Of a stretch of DNA of 64,000 nt, positions 12,400-25,245 are shown one piece after another. A program made the translations under genes and the position numbers. The notes under the pieces were generated by a model that did not search any database, had not been told where the DNA came from, and saw nothing but the letters and a program-made list of their open reading frames with translations. How positions within the stretch are numbered: the first letter of the stretch is position 1; each line of letters starts with the position of its first letter. Origin of the DNA: Pyrrhosoma nymphula (Eukaryota > Arthropoda > Insecta > Odonata > Coenagrionidae); contig OY754332.1 of NCBI GenBank assembly GCA_963573305.1, forward strand, positions 52,117,559 to 52,181,558. Reading direction: 5' to 3'.

Positions 12400-14010
12400 T
12401 GCCCTAAAGCCTTCCTTCTATCTTGGTTAGAGTAACCCATCGCCTATCATTACCTTTTCCAACCACCTACACTGTCTCCCCCTAATATCATCAAAATTTT
12501 CCTCTCTTCACCTTTTCTTCCTACCGTTCCTTCCACCTTTCCGTTCACGAAATCTTCTTCATCCTTCTCCACACCCACATCTTTATATTCTGCAACCTAT
12601 TCTCGTTCTCCTTTCTCAGAGTCGACGTTTCTACCCCATACAGCAATACACTTCATTTAAGCTCTTCACCTGCCTCATGTTTACATCCTTTCCCAAGGTT
12701 ATCATCATCAGCTCTTACTATGCCTGTTTCTGTAATCTCCCATCTCCCTACGATTTTTTTCCTTTGATGTGCTTCACCTATGTTTTTTCTACTAGCTTTT
12801 GGTATTCCATCCTTTTTAACCCATTCCATACTTCCTCGTTCCATCGCTTCATCCTCATACTTGTAAAATGCATTTTGAATGTGACATCATCGTTCACCAT
12901 CACTACGTTACGATATGAGTCTGCATCAGCGACCTGATTTTTTGAAACTTTTTCTTAATTTTTCCATACTTTGATAAGATCAATTAGTTATTTCCCGGTT
13001 TCACCCTGCATTTTTCAAGTGTATCTACGCCTGTTTTACTTCATTTATGTGTAAACCAAGTGTTTATCACTTTTAATTTCTCCGACAAAGCTCAACTACC
13101 TTATCATGGCGGTCATTTTTTGTCCCTAGCCCATACCCTCCCACTTCAAATTCCTCCCTCCCTTCCCCACCACTGCGTTTCAGTCGCCCTTCACTATCAG
13201 GTTTTTCTTGCACGAGACTTCTCTTATTATCTCTTCTCGCTGACCATATACCCCGTCCCCCTCCCCTCCGTTTGGTTACCTGCAGACATGTACATCTCGA
13301 TCAATAAGAAATATGTCGGTCGTGCTTTTATTTTACCTCTAATATCCTGTCACTCACCCGTTCAATGTTTACTAGCCTCTTACCCAGTTTTGTATTCAGT
13401 GCCTCATAGCTACCCCACGTTGTCTCTCATCTCCCCCACTGTAGATTTCCCTGTAACAATCACTCCAATCGTACCCACTAATCTCATCTTGTACAGCCCC
13501 AAGCATTTATTTTTCTTTTCTCCCTTTCTTATTTAATATTTTCTATCTTCCCAGCTCTCACCATAGTCCTAACGTTCCAAGTTTGTTTTTTTTGCCGCTG
13601 CTTTTCACCCCTTTTTCCTCCCTCTCGTAATCCTTGTGTCCTAGGATGACGATAGTGTGCAAGGATTTCGTGATTTCGTGTGCTGAACTTCGCGGAGGGC
13701 TTGCCTCCACTGCTGCCGGGCATGGCACCCGCCCTAGTGAGCGGCTTCCCATAGCTGCCAGGATTCAATTCCCGATGACTGAATTTAATTCTTCAGGGTA
13801 ATTTATGTTTGGGAGGGCTTCCCCACCCCCGTTTCTCAACGGTATTTTAACGTGATACCATCACGTTAATTACCATTCGTCTGGCACCTACCCTTTGACC
13901 CATCCGGCAAGGTTGGCCCTATCCGGAGCAACAGTAATTGCTTTTTCCAGTCCAGCTCTAGGTGTCATTGAAACGCGCAAGCCCTTCCACCACGTCGTCT
14001 GTAGTCCAGG
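12400..14010 (-). pseudogene. LINE relic: 5' UTR, endonuclease, linker and C-terminus, RT core missing
   Basis: Read on the minus strand, the 5' untranslated part (14010-13770) matches the sequence at 52030-52440. Then comes a WNVRTMVRAGKIENIK start (about 13575-13530), the first strand of an apurinic-type endonuclease/exonuclease domain. Decayed endonuclease sequence follows, ending in NTWF and a DADSY..VVMV stretch (about 12960-12880), then a basic linker (12880-12660). Directly after that comes the C-terminal block LLYGVETSTLRKENENRLQ...MWVWRRMKKIS (12640-12540). The whole reverse-transcriptase core that should lie between linker and C-terminus is absent. Many stops and frameshifts are present. 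The clade is uncertain; I would place it near RTE-like, EEP-bearing LINEs. Confidence 0.6.
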
Positions 14011-15213
14011 AAGCAGGTTTTCCGGTCAAGATTTAATTTTTATCTTCATTGCATATAATAGCACACACCGGGAAGGGAGATTCTCGATATCAATTAATGT
14101 CAAAAGAAATAACGTGCACGGGATGCTTATGCAAAACATTTATTGTTTCCAGCAGACTTCATACAACAAACAATCATATATTCAAAATATTAAGTGTTAC
14201 ATCAATCATGTAGCATTTTTTCTTGTTTTGGTCGCGTCAGATTGATCATTCTCAAGCCCACTCTCTATTCATCCTGAAAAAAAACAAGAGAATTACTTGA
14301 GATTCCATAGAACGTAGTGAAAGGGTATCACATGTTTCTAAATCCATGAACACAATTCATCACAAAATTTTTAAGTGTATCATTTGAAAATCCTTTCATA
14401 CTTATTATTCACTAAGTACGCTCAAAAAAGGCTTATTCCATCAGAATTTAGGAAAAGGCAATACACAAAACGGAAAGGACTGGAATTAAAATGAGACCTA
14501 AATTATTTAAAATATGTTTATATCTATACTTGCAGCTTTTCTTAATCTCAATGAAGTTTCGCAAATATGACTTAAAGAGTAGGAGAAAATGAAAATTGAA
14601 TAAGAAAAGACACATATAATAACGATATGACTGTCATTTTTGAAAAAATTATAAGTATTTTCGACACATTTTTCCACCAAACTTTGTTTCAGTAACGCCG
14701 TGCCACAGTCAAGGTTGAGCCTAAACGATTGTCTCTCCTGGTACGAATATTTTCCAGGGATTGCTTCAACAGGGATTGCTTGTACATGGAAAACATTATG
14801 AAAGTACCCTAAGCACATTGACCTCTCTTTTTCCATTTAGCAGTGAGAGTGGAAATACGCACTGAACGATGGGCATTGATTTTCCTTCTTGGAACCGATG
14901 AAGTCCGCAGCTACATCGCTATTAGAGCAATTTCTAAGAACCTAAAGGCCTTAGTCTTTGTCCACCTTGAAAATTTAAATTTATCAGAATTCACATTTTT
15001 AAACGCTCATTCTAAGTTAGCCAACTCCTCTAGATTGTTATTTTGGAAAAAGGTTCCAATAACCTTCTATAAAGACAAGTATGTCCTGAGATACATGGCT
15101 GCCAAAAGCGGCTATATTATAGTTGAAGCACAAGTGTAGCATCAAAGAATTCCAGCTTTATTACTACCATTCCTCCTGAGGCTATTCCATGGGGCACCAG
15201 GTCCATTTATTTT
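14011..15213. other. No gene recognised
   Basis: The longest open frames (98 codons at 14843+, 109 codons at 14836-) have no recognisable domain. No transposon boundary was seen. Confidence 0.4.
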
Positions 15214-15320
15214 CAAAATAAGGAATATTCAGTGAAATTGAGCTTAATTTCACCTGAGGCTAATAAGGCAAAATAAGGAATATTCAGTGAAATTGAGCTT
15301 AATTTCACCTGAGGCTAAAG
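15214..15320. repeat. Tandem duplication, 2 x 55 bp
   Basis: The 55-bp unit CAAAATAAGGAATATTCAGT... ending GAGGCTAATAAGG occurs at 15214 and again at 15269, with the shared part identical. This is a recent local duplication without coding potential. Confidence 0.85.
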
Positions 15321-16177
15321 TGTCGTGAGCGAGAAAGACAAGTCAGAACATTCTCCCACCCTCATAAAGAGCCACCCGAGAGGTCTATTCACCAAGAGGG
15401 CCACCGCTCCCAACGTGGACGGGGTGTAACCATCCCTCCTCCCCGGCATGCCAAGAGTTCAAAGGTCGTTTGAGGAGGAAAGGGAAGTGGTTGTCGTGGC
15501 ATTCCTTCCTCCACTATGACCTTAGCACTTGTTTTTCGTTCCCATCCCTGCCCTCTCCCTCCCTCCTAGTGTGCCAGCATCCCATTGCTTTATTGCTATT
15601 ATGCCAAATTGTTTTATTGTTTGTATTTAGACCTACTTTGTTTCTCCTGTATAGATATTAACGAGCTGTGTAATAATAAATGCGTAAATTAAGTTATCAA
15701 AAAGTTCGAATCACAAAATAACATTTGCTGGTAATACTTTTGTTTAAATTTAAAATCAACACTTCTCAGTAGTCTGGGTGTTTTCAATTGTAGCTTCATA
15801 TTTGTTCGCTTCGATATTGATATTTTGGCAGCAGGTTATTGCTTACCTGTAGTATGCACCTAGCCTTGAAATTCCGTATTTTCGAATCGTGTGCTGTTTT
15901 TTTACGTAGGATTGTAGACTCCTCAAGCATTAACCGAAGGGTCTATCCATTTGCGCACTTCCAAAAATCAAGAGTCTAATGTGGGATTGAGAAGTGGGTC
16001 AAAATCTTACATTATCTTACATGGGATTAGTTGAAGGGGAACAAAAAGCATCTAAAATCGATAAATAAATGCAACATGAAAAGTAATTTTAATTGTACTA
16101 GTAATTATATGATTACTTTAAAAAAAAGTAAATTGCTTCTGTTACTCATTACAATTTCCCCATATACTTGTTATAGA

Positions 16178-16345
16178 GTCACTTGGCAGCGGGGTAGAGT
16201 CCTCATCTGCCGAACCAAAGGTCGCAGGTTCGAATCCGGCCTGGGTAGGATATTCACCTCCCATGCATAGGTTGTGTGTGTTTACCTATGCACCAAATGG
16301 GTAGTCATTGGCTTCGGCTGTTACCCATAGAGATATAATTATTAT
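16178..16345 (+). mobile_element. tRNA-derived SINE
   Basis: The head carries TGGCAGCGGGGTAGAGTCC (A-box-like) and, about 35 bases on, GGTTCGAATCC (perfect B box, about 16227-16237), spaced as in a tRNA gene. The rest cannot fold as a mature tRNA and continues into a non-tRNA body (CCATGCATAGGTTGTG...). The copy ends near AATTATTATTATCC, a short simple-repeat tail. This is the architecture of a pol III-transcribed SINE that borrows LINE machinery. Confidence 0.65.
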
Positions 16346-19300
16346 TATCCTATTACTGTATTGTGCACTGAGTATATGCGTGAACAGTTTTCATTCGTGT
16401 GCAGTCCCAATACTTCGAACATAGAACTACTTCAATGCTTCAGATTTATCGGAGAAAGAACCAATTTGTTACCACGAGCAAGTCAGTCCTGCACCAAGGT
16501 ATTTAGTAAACTGTTTTTTAAGTTTAGCTTCTTCATTTTCCGCCACGACATTGATATTTCTGCTGCAGGTGTTTGCTTTATTGTGGGTGCGCCTAGAATA
16601 TAAATTCCGTATTTACGAATGTACTTTTTTTTAACAAGATGGTAAGCTGATCTCAACACTTTATTTTTATACATATTCTGTAGACTTGCGGAGCCATTCA
16701 AGAATTGCTTTATATGTAGTGGGGGGGGGCTTTGGCTCTCCTTACGTTGTCCTACATGGGGGAGAAGGTGGTCTGGGACAATCTTACGAAAGATTTTGTG
16801 GCCCTTTTGAGGCCATATTTTATCGATTTTTGGATGGCCGCCGGGTAAAGTACTTATATGTGGTCGCAACGCCGATTCGTCGTCTCCCTTCCCTCCGTCC
16901 CTGTTCCCCGCCGGCAAAAACGACCATTCATCGAATCCATGCGTGAACTTCTTGTCTTGAAATTTGTTATTGTTTTAAATCGGATCCAGAGGGTGGGTCA
17001 AAACGAAGCTAAAAATCGACGAGTAAATTAATAAAGAGTAATTGTTGACTGTAATTCAAGCAAATGGACGTTGCACACTTGAAGCCATCGTTAAGGCGTA
17101 TACCACAGTGGTAACATGATATCAGCTTGAATTAGTGTTTCCTTCATAAAAAGCATTAATGTGCTCCTTTCCTGTAGTTGAATAAAACTATTGGTGCATA
17201 TCTTCTTTACTGCTTAAAATCTGGGGTAATGATGCAAAATAAGCGATAAAAAATATTAAGTAATACGTAATAAGTAGTAAAATATGTGCTAGTTTAAATG
17301 TTTCTTGTCTATTGCTATTTCGCGTTAATTGTATAGCTTCTGCCGGGGTTTGTGTTATTATTAATTAGCTTTTCAGATAACGTTTCTGTTTTTTAATTTT
17401 TATTGTGAATAATAATATGGAATCCTTTAGTTTTTATCATTCAGCTTCCTCATATGACATTTCCTTTGCCCTTGCTGAAGTTACTTAGGTACTTCTTTGC
17501 TTAAGTCTCGCAAGATAGCGGTGAGCCATTTTCAACGTTCAAAAATTGTAGTATGTGGTCTCTTTCATTTGCTTGTTTTCGTCTTGATGTAGGGAGGGAA
17601 AAGTGAACATACGTATCCATTTATCACTTCCACGAAGTCAAGCCTGAAACAATCAAATTTATGAACATACGTATGTTTACTCTGGAGAGGTTCTTTTTCC
17701 CGAGACCCTAATACTTCCTCAGAGGTTGGTGCCATGACCTTATAAACGGTTTTGTGGCTTTGTGGTATCCCTATGAGAAGATTTTCATCGGCATATAGTC
17801 TTTTAAGTTAACATTGCCATAGCAAATAGGGGGTAACCAACAATGATGGTGAATATTTTTATGATGCCTCGGAGGACGGAAGCGGAGCTGTAACGCCGGC
17901 GAATTTGCCTTCCGGCACTCCCACGCCTCCCTAACTTTTCATTGAGACGTGGACAAAGAAACGTTATTACCAATGGACGTCTTAACGAGCGGCAATTCCC
18001 CACATTCAGCTCTCCTTGACGCCGGGACTAATAGAAAACATACTGTAGGGCGGTTTTTAATTTAAAAATCAACATTGTGGGCAGTGATTTAATTGATAAC
18101 CCGAAAGCAATTTGGTCGATTGTCAGGGAAGATAAAGGAAGTAATTGAACCGTTCACACGATTTAGTACGATAAATGCGAAAGATATTAGTTTAAGAAAA
18201 ATCCGTTACATTAATCTTATTCTTCTAAAGCGATTTTACGACGAGGGTTGCTATTATGATAGACCCATTATTGTTAACTTTTACTGCCATAAGAAAAGCA
18301 TTATATTTAGACGAGATGTTTCTTTCATTGCTTTTTTTAAATACTTTGCACATTTACAAAAACATCAGCGTCAATGGTAGTGCATCTTCGATGTGAAACA
18401 GGCTGCTTGTCGGAGTCTGTGTTGTAGAAAACTTCGAAGAGTCCATAATATCTTCTCCTTTTCATCTAAATTCGCCTTCTTTATCATCTTCGGCCTATTT
18501 TAGGATACAAAATCGTACACAAAATCACTTCATGGAGTTAATACTTCGTTTCACGGCAATATTTAACATCGCAAGTGTAAATCACATCTTTCGTCTCCGA
18601 CCTATCGTTTATCCTCTGGCGTTACTATAAACTATATTACTACTAATAGCGGTATGTAACTGTCGCCCTTTCAACCCGATGAGTGTAATAGCCATGGCGT
18701 AGACCGTGCGGAAGATGATGATACCCCCGATCAAAACGTCGACGATGACACAACGAAAGCTGACAGTCGCGTCGAAGGATGCGGTAGATTAGAAGACGTT
18801 ATCTAGCAACTACATAAACAAGAGACGCAAGCACCTGATGATGATGATAATTCATTGAAACTCAGGTCGTTTGAGTGTGAAAAATCTGTGGTTAAGTAAA
18901 AGTTTGTATAAAAATGTATTGATGCTTTAGACATCTACACAGCTAATTTTGTAGCAGTTAAAGATATTATAAATAAATATATTGAAATATATATATTGTC
19001 TTTCCTTTTTTCAATGTTTGTCACTCTTGGCTTCAATATTTATATATGCGCCATTAATGGTTAGCTTTTTTAATCGTAAAACAAGGAGATCTAGCAGTTT
19101 TTTCACCTCCACTCGAGTCACAGATTTTAGTCGATATTTTCGGCCCGAAAGTTAAACTTCGACATATACTCAAAGATAATCAGTACATACAGATGAGCTA
19201 CATGCAGATTCTTTCACCTTATAAAATCACAATTCTACAAGGGGAAAACAGTTAAAGTTAGATCGATATGGTTTTCGCACAATAGATTTTCAAATTCTAT

Positions 19301-20508
19301 CACAAATAAGAAGGGTCACCCTGAACTGCATTGCATGCGCAGTTGTCGTTCAATAATTCCGATGGTCCACATTCATGCAAACATTACTCACCAACCTCTA
19401 AAGACATTCTTCTGGAGCATTTGACTACGCCACTGCAAGTCTCGTACATATCTTAAGATAATTATCAAAAGTTAGCTGACATGATGTCGGCTGGCCAATT
19501 ATTTTTCACCCAGGTTTTATGTCGTATACCCTTGTGCTAGTATTAGAACTGGTATTATCAAAATATATTCCTATTACCTTGTCCATCACTCCCCACTTAT
19601 ATAGTGTAAATCACATCAGCTTGAGCTTCCACTATATTTCAAGCCTTAAGAGCCCCTGGATATCTTAAGTACCCGCATGACCCCTGTGCTGGACATGCAT
19701 ATTGGCACACTATCAACTCTATGTATCTCATTCCATTAATTTCTCATTTCCATGGTCAACCATGGAATCACAGTTAATAAAAATGTAATAAGTTAAGTTT
19801 AAAATTAAGTTCAGTGTGTGATTTTCTCTTTTAAAATGCTGTACTGGCGTATAAATACATTTGCAGTATCCTCACCTTAGCTACCATGGCGACGGTTCTT
19901 GTTTCTGACGCCTTAAGCTGGTTGATTCACTAGATTGATGGGGTTGTTGGCACCTCACCCACCTACGGGATGCTGCTGTCCTTGATGTGGTGGCACTTCT
20001 TGGCCTATTGGCTGCTGTAAAGGTTGGTGGACGGCCCTTCGCCTATTCATGGCTGCCTCCCCTGCCTCCTCATTCCGTATCCACTCTCTAAGCTCTACGG
20101 TACATAGCCTCGTCGGTACAGTGAAGGGACTCAATGCTCTCCTGTTATCGGCCATATTTTATCCTTTGAAAATAAATAATTAATTAAATTACTTTCCTCA
20201 GTATGCTGATGTTACCCTCATCACTCTTTAACCAACATCTCTCAATTAAAACAGACAAATCCTCGGGTGCGAGATTACGCGTGTTGAACCGTAGGGTAGA
20301 TGATCAGGCGAGAAAGATTCAATGCCGTTAGATAGGACAATTCATTGTACGTAGGCATGTCATAGCATGATTGTAACATTCATAATATTTAAATTTAAAT
20401 TTTTATTATTTTGAGAGGGCAGGGAAGACTCAGTAGTGAAGTGGGCAAAGGATTAGACAAGAGAGTTTCAGTGATGTGGGCAAGGGAGTTTTATCACTGA
20501 CGACAGTT
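16346..20508. other. No gene recognised; weak traces only
   Basis: Two stretches, about 15780-15900 and 16530-16640, resemble each other (GATATTGATATTT...AATTCCGTATTT.CGAAT) and may be an old dispersed repeat. At 18660-18960 there is an acidic run (DDDTPDQNVDDDTTKAD in one frame) that might be a decayed transposase tail, but I cannot name it. A minus-strand open frame of 66 codons at 19955-20155 (MADNRRALSPFTV...) has coding-like composition but no known domain. Otherwise AT-rich and featureless. Confidence 0.35.
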
Positions 20509-20719
20509 TCAGTTTAGTTTCAAGGCAGGAATTTTCACCCGAGGCGTTCGCGCGGAGCGACATTGCAGCCAAATGGACGGCGCGAACGTCCGCGGAACGT
20601 TCCGGTCGGGCGACATGGGAACCATTTGGGAACGTTCTTGCGGTTAGTTTCCGTAACATTCCCTCGGTTCGAAACGAACGTTCGTGTAACGTTCCGCGAA
20701 CGTTTGTGTGCTGCGTGGG
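20509..20719. mobile_element. AACGTT-rich TIR element, one end
   Basis: A GC-rich island in AT-rich DNA, packed with self-complementary GAACGTTC-type words (GGAACGTTCC, GAACGTTC, CGAACGTTCG and variants between about 20585 and 20705). It ends with TGCTGCGTGGG (20709-20719), the reverse of CCCACGCAGCA. That end fits the form CCCA-N3-AGCA also seen at 21867 and 36973. No left terminus of this form was found, so the copy is one-sided. Overlapping open frames on both strands are by-products of the palindromic composition. Confidence 0.45.
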
Positions 20720-20961
20720 TAGGAACCTTAGCACGGGGAGACGGTTGTGGGGCTAAAACTTGAAGAGAAATGTTACACTTAGGGTCCTGTTAGTTCACGT
20801 TCTTCGGTTGGCAGTATGGTTTCAATTTGATTCAATTTTTATTTTTTGCCTCATAAGGGACACAATCTCTCTCTGGTTCATTTTCTTCTGATGTTTCTTT
20901 TTGGTTCATCCAATCTCACTATTAAACATATGGACTCAATTTCATACATGTTATTGAAGGC

Positions 20962-21339
20962 TGTTTAATAGAAAAATATTTGTTCATACTTTTGACTGTT
21001 GTCTGTTGTTCAAAGGGGTGCACTTGCACCCCCCTACCTCTTGGGAAATTGGAAAGTATTGGGAAAATTCTTATCTTAAAATTACATTTTTAGGGGGATC
21101 AAGTAGGTATTTCCACCTAATTATCAATTTTTGAAAAGAAAATGGGTTTAGCACTGAAAATATTTTTCATGCTTATTGTTGGGAGCAAATCAATTTGTAA
21201 AACCCCTTTTTTGTCGGCCATTAGCCACTAATGAGTGCAATCTTCTGTAAATTTTTCTGCTGACACCTATGATAATTCAATATAATAAAGTTTCCACTGA
21301 TAGTCAAATAAAAACATTCGTAAAATATAAAAAAAATCA
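20962..21339 (+). repeat. Left LTR of the copia relic
   Basis: Starts TGTTTAATAG and ends AAATCA. It shares blocks with 25246-25430 (TACTTTTGACTGTTG, CTGTTGTTC, CAATATAAT, AAAGTT.CC, ATAAAAA.ATT) but is about 190 bp longer, with an insertion in the middle rich in CCCC and GGGG runs. Confidence 0.5.
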
Positions 21340-21347
21340 AAAGGTAA

Positions 21348-21360
21348 TGAATGGGCCCAG
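21348..21360 (+). other. Copia-type primer binding site
   Basis: TGAATGGGCCCAG follows the left LTR by a few bases. Copia and relatives prime from an internal cut in initiator tRNA-Met, using a TTATGGGCCCAG-type site; the core ATGGGCCCAG is retained here. Confidence 0.55.
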
Positions 21361-21399
21361 AATTGACTCTTGACAATTGTGAAACAAGACAGTGAAAGT

Positions 21400-21866
21400 A
21401 TAGAAATATAAGATGGCATCAATTAAAATGTACAGTGATGATATCCCATGAGTAAAAAAACTGAATGACTCGAGCACATTCCCCATGAGGCATTTTGAGA
21501 TAAAAATTCTGTTCACAGCCAAGATATTGATGAATGTGATTGATGGGACAGATTCTTTCACAGGCTTTGATCAACATGAAGAAAAAGCTGAAATATGGAA
21601 GACCGCTGATGCAATGTTTAAGCACGTAATTCTGAGGACTACAGTCAGTAAAGTGACGGTGCATCAGATGTCGTATGAAACTGCTTAGGACATGTATGAC
21701 AAAACATTAAGAATTTACAAGAAAAACCAGTTGACAGAAGTTGTTGCTGCTACAGGAATGTTATACCTTTAAAGTTGGTGAATCCAAAGGTGTTACCAGT
21801 ATCAGTGAACTGTAAAATGCGGTGTGAAAGCTGAAGTACCTGTATGAAGAAATAATGGAATCAATG
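21400..21866 (+). pseudogene. Copia gag, 5' part (broken)
   Basis: An open frame at 21485-21688 (MRHFEIKILFTAKILMNVID...EIWKTADAMFKHVILRTTVSK) corresponds to the N-terminal gag of copia-type elements, including the W..AD.....I......S pattern and a trailing TA.xMYD segment. It then runs through stops and shifts (LKYLYEEIMESM) up to the insertion at 21867. It would encode a capsid-like protein if intact. Confidence 0.5.
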
Positions 21867-23182
21867 CCCAAGTAGCAATATCTTATGGAAAAACTATTTT
21901 AAAATATATTGCAAAAATATTTTTAAATCATTTTAAAATTATTTTGAAAATATATTAGCTCTCTCTTTTTAGGCTTTAAAATTATTTTTTTTCATAATTT
22001 TAAAATGATTTTAACATAAGTTTCAAATATGTTTTACTCCTTAAGAAGCTACCCAATAAACACAAAATGCTGCAGATGCGCATCTGATGCGCTGCGCGGT
22101 AGCGCTGCAGCTACCGCGAAGGCGCTGCTGCAGTGCGTCTAGCACTCCTAAACTTCCCTTCTTTGAATGTCGGATGCGCAAATCATGACACAAGCGCGTC
22201 AGGAGCGCTGCACAAGCGTGTCACGATCGCTTCAAACTGCAAAAAAGGGAACATCCATGGACAACTTTTTATTACCTAACTCCGGACAGTTTAGGATCAT
22301 CTTCAATCCTCATCTTCAATCTCACATCTACCTACTACCTACCTCGCAACTACCTACGTCATATCCTACTCGTAACTGTAAGATGCGCTCCAAGAAAGTT
22401 GTATATATACGACAATTCCTGTGCGTAAATGTGTTTGCGAGAACTAACTTTTAATGTCGTGATAGTTTGAGGAAACGTACCATCCAATCACGATAACAGT
22501 TTTCAGGTATTAATTAATTGAAACCTATGTTGCCACATCAAATGAACATAAATTCATTATTAATGAGAATAAACAATATTTTTTTCCTATTGCCACACGT
22601 TTTTTACATTTCAATGAAGACGTAACTTACTTGCGGAAATGTTACGAACGTGAATATGCATGTATAATCAATGTTACGAATGTGGAAATGAGAAAACTGA
22701 TGAATGTACCAATAAAAGCATAACAATAATTTAGTGTACAGCGGAAATTAATTATAAAAAGCTATCAATTTTTAAGCTATAATTTTAAAATTATTTTAAA
22801 ATAATTTTTAATGTGTTTAAAATAATTTAAAAATCATTTTAAGAATATTTTGAAATAATTTTAAAAATATTTTAAAATAATTTTAAAATAATTTTGAAAT
22901 AATTTTGAAATGATTTCGAAATAATATTTTCATATTATTTTAACATGAAATGTTAAAAAAAGACTTTTCATGAAAATAAATGTCTCAGTACTTCCTACAT
23001 ATGCATATATATGCTATCAACAAGTTGAGATGACAGGATACAGAACTTTAATATCATACATTATTTTAAAATTATTTTAAAATCTTGAAAAATCATGATT
23101 TTATCCATCTTATGATATTTTGATTTTGAAATTATTTCAAAACATTTTAAAATCATTTATCAACATTCTTTTGCTACTTGGG
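21867..23182. mobile_element. TTTAAA-rich TIR element inserted in copia gag
   Basis: Inverted ends CCCAAGTAGCAA (21867-21878) and TTGCTACTTGGG (23171-23182) match perfectly over 12 bp. The dinucleotide TG lies directly outside both ends. Copia gag similarity stops at the left end and resumes after the right end, so this is an insertion. The outer parts are saturated with ATTTTAAAAT-like palindromes (21890-22030, 22780-23160). The centre (22050-22230) is a GC-rich palindromic block starting ACCCAATAAACACAAAATGC and including CGCATCTGATGCG, possibly a second element. There is no transposase. Confidence 0.6.
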
Positions 23183-25160
23183 TGATCATATCCAAAATCA
23201 TGACTGTGCTGCCTGATCATTTCAAACATTTCAGCAGTGCTTGGGATTCCACTAGATAAAAACAAAAAAACCTGGAGAATCTCAACTTAAGGATGAATCT
23301 GGAGGAAGACAAAGTAAAACTGGATTTCAAGGAAGACACTAATGTATCCTTTAAAGCTGAAGCAAAACCTAAAAGTAAGAAAAAGTTGTTTGCCATTCCT
23401 GTAATGAGGAAGGGCACATAAGATCTATTCATCCAAAAAAGCAATATTGTATAAGTAAGAAATATAATCATACAGAGGAGGACTGTCATTACAAAAAAGG
23501 TGCTTGTGGTATTTGTAAAAAATATCATATAGAGCAAGACTGTAGACAAAAATAAGAGTAAAATGCTATAAACAATTAGAAAGGTAATAATAATACAAAA
23601 ATGCTAAAGTTGCATTTCTGAGTAAAACTGTAGACGATTATGTCAATAAAGTTGAGGCAAATAAAAAAAAATTGGTTGGTGGTTAATTATGAGCTATTGA
23701 CAGTGGAGCTAATAATCACATTGTAAATAAAATGAACTTTAAGAAATGAAGAAATATTCTGATGAATTAAAAGTTTCTAAGAAAGGAGAAAGTATCTGTT
23801 TAAGGTGTTGGTTGAGAGACTTTGACAACTGCATCCTTATAATGAAGCATATGGTGTACCCAAATTATTCATGAATTTAATACCTGTCAATAAAACAACC
23901 AGGAATAAAGGTTCTGTATAATTGGATGATGAAAGGGTGTATATGTATTCTAAAAGACAAATTTGTGTTACCAAATGACTGTGCGACTCTTGAAGGAGAG
24001 AAACATTAAAATGAGTAGTACGTACCTCTTCTGTGAAAGTTGATGCACAAAGTGAAATTGATCAATTTTCTGAACAGGGAATGATTAACCTTGAAAACTG
24101 GCTTGTAAAACATCTTAATGTAAATAATACATTAAATGTAAATTTAATATAAGTAAAACTCATTGACTGCTCAGTATACATATGTGCCAAAGCTGAACAA
24201 GGAAGACTGCCTTTTAAAAGTGTGAGGCATAAAGGCCCCTCCAGATCATCCATAGTGACTTATGTGATCCAATTAATCCCCTTATATATGATGCTATAAA
24301 TTATTTTCTAACCTTGTTAGATGATTTCCTAATTTTTATGGTGTATTTGTAAAATACTGAATGTGCAAATGAAGTTTTAATGTAGGCATGTGCCTACTTA
24401 TGCACAACAGTGTGTTGATAAGGCTGAGCTCATTTTAACCTAAAAGTCAGCAAATTTAGGTGAGAAATGGGGGAGAGTACATTGAATAGTGTAAACAGAG
24501 AGGAATGGTATTTCATTTTACCATCCCTCATACTCCACAATTAACTGGCAAGGCAGAGAGACCTTGACGAATAAAGCTAGAGCTATGATTTTTTTATGCA
24601 AACTGTGAAAAAGAGATATGGGGGAAGCAGTGCTGATACCTGTTTATCTTACTGATATAAGTCCTTCATAAGGATCATAAACTACACCAGACTAAAAATG
24701 GTTTAACAAGGAACTAAATCTCACTGGACTCCAAATATTTGGTAAGAAGGCATATTAAAAAATTATTCAGGCTAAAAAGAAATTGGATAGCAGAAGTAAA
24801 GAAGCAATGCTTGTATGCCTTAAATGGTTGTAGACTTCAGGATCCATAGAAGAAAAACATTCCTAAGTGAGATGATATTTTTTATAAAAACTTTTTCTAG
24901 CAAGAAAAAAAGAAAGACAGTAGGTCTATTGAAGTTAATGAAGACAATGCTGATGAAAAATCTAATAACAGTGATTATGAAGAAAATACTGATGATGAAA
25001 TCAATAAAAATGAAGAGGAGATAAACCCAGAAGAAGAAAGAAATGAACAAGAAGAAGTAAAAAATAATGTAAGAGAAGGTTTGAATCTTAGTGCTTGACA
25101 AGTCTCTAGAAACCAAGAAAACTTGATGCTTACATGCTTATGCAAATGGCTAAATGCAAT
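23183..25160 (+). pseudogene. Copia gag zinc knuckle, protease and integrase relics
   Basis: Shifting frames give a lysine-rich gag tail and two C..C/H..C zinc-knuckle-like stretches (about 23390-23550). AIDSGANNHIVN (about 23698-23733) is an aspartic-protease active-site motif with the DSG triad. Then come a pre-integrase C..AEQGRLPFKS stretch (about 24180-24220) and a LDDFL region (about 24320), which correspond to integrase. KKLDSRSKEAMLV (about 24775-24815) is the post-integrase block, and an acidic D/E/N-rich spacer follows (24905-25080). RT and RNase H are absent. Multiple stops and frameshifts make it non-functional. Confidence 0.55.
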
Positions 25161-25245
25161 AAAAGGAGAGAATGATTCTTAAAAACTAAGGAATACATAG
25201 GAGCTCTTTAAAGAATACATCTTACCATAAGAGTGCGTAAAAGGC

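Noticed and set aside
13060..13536. 158-codon plus-strand open frame
   Set aside because: It is antisense to the decayed LINE endonuclease region; no domain, and proline/serine/leucine-rich by complement composition.
16190..16262. Possible tRNA gene
   Set aside because: A and B boxes are present, but the sequence cannot close an acceptor stem and continues into a SINE body with a simple-repeat tail.
16483..16917. 144-codon minus-strand open frame
   Set aside because: No recognisable motif, and low-complexity G/C runs on the plus strand explain part of it.
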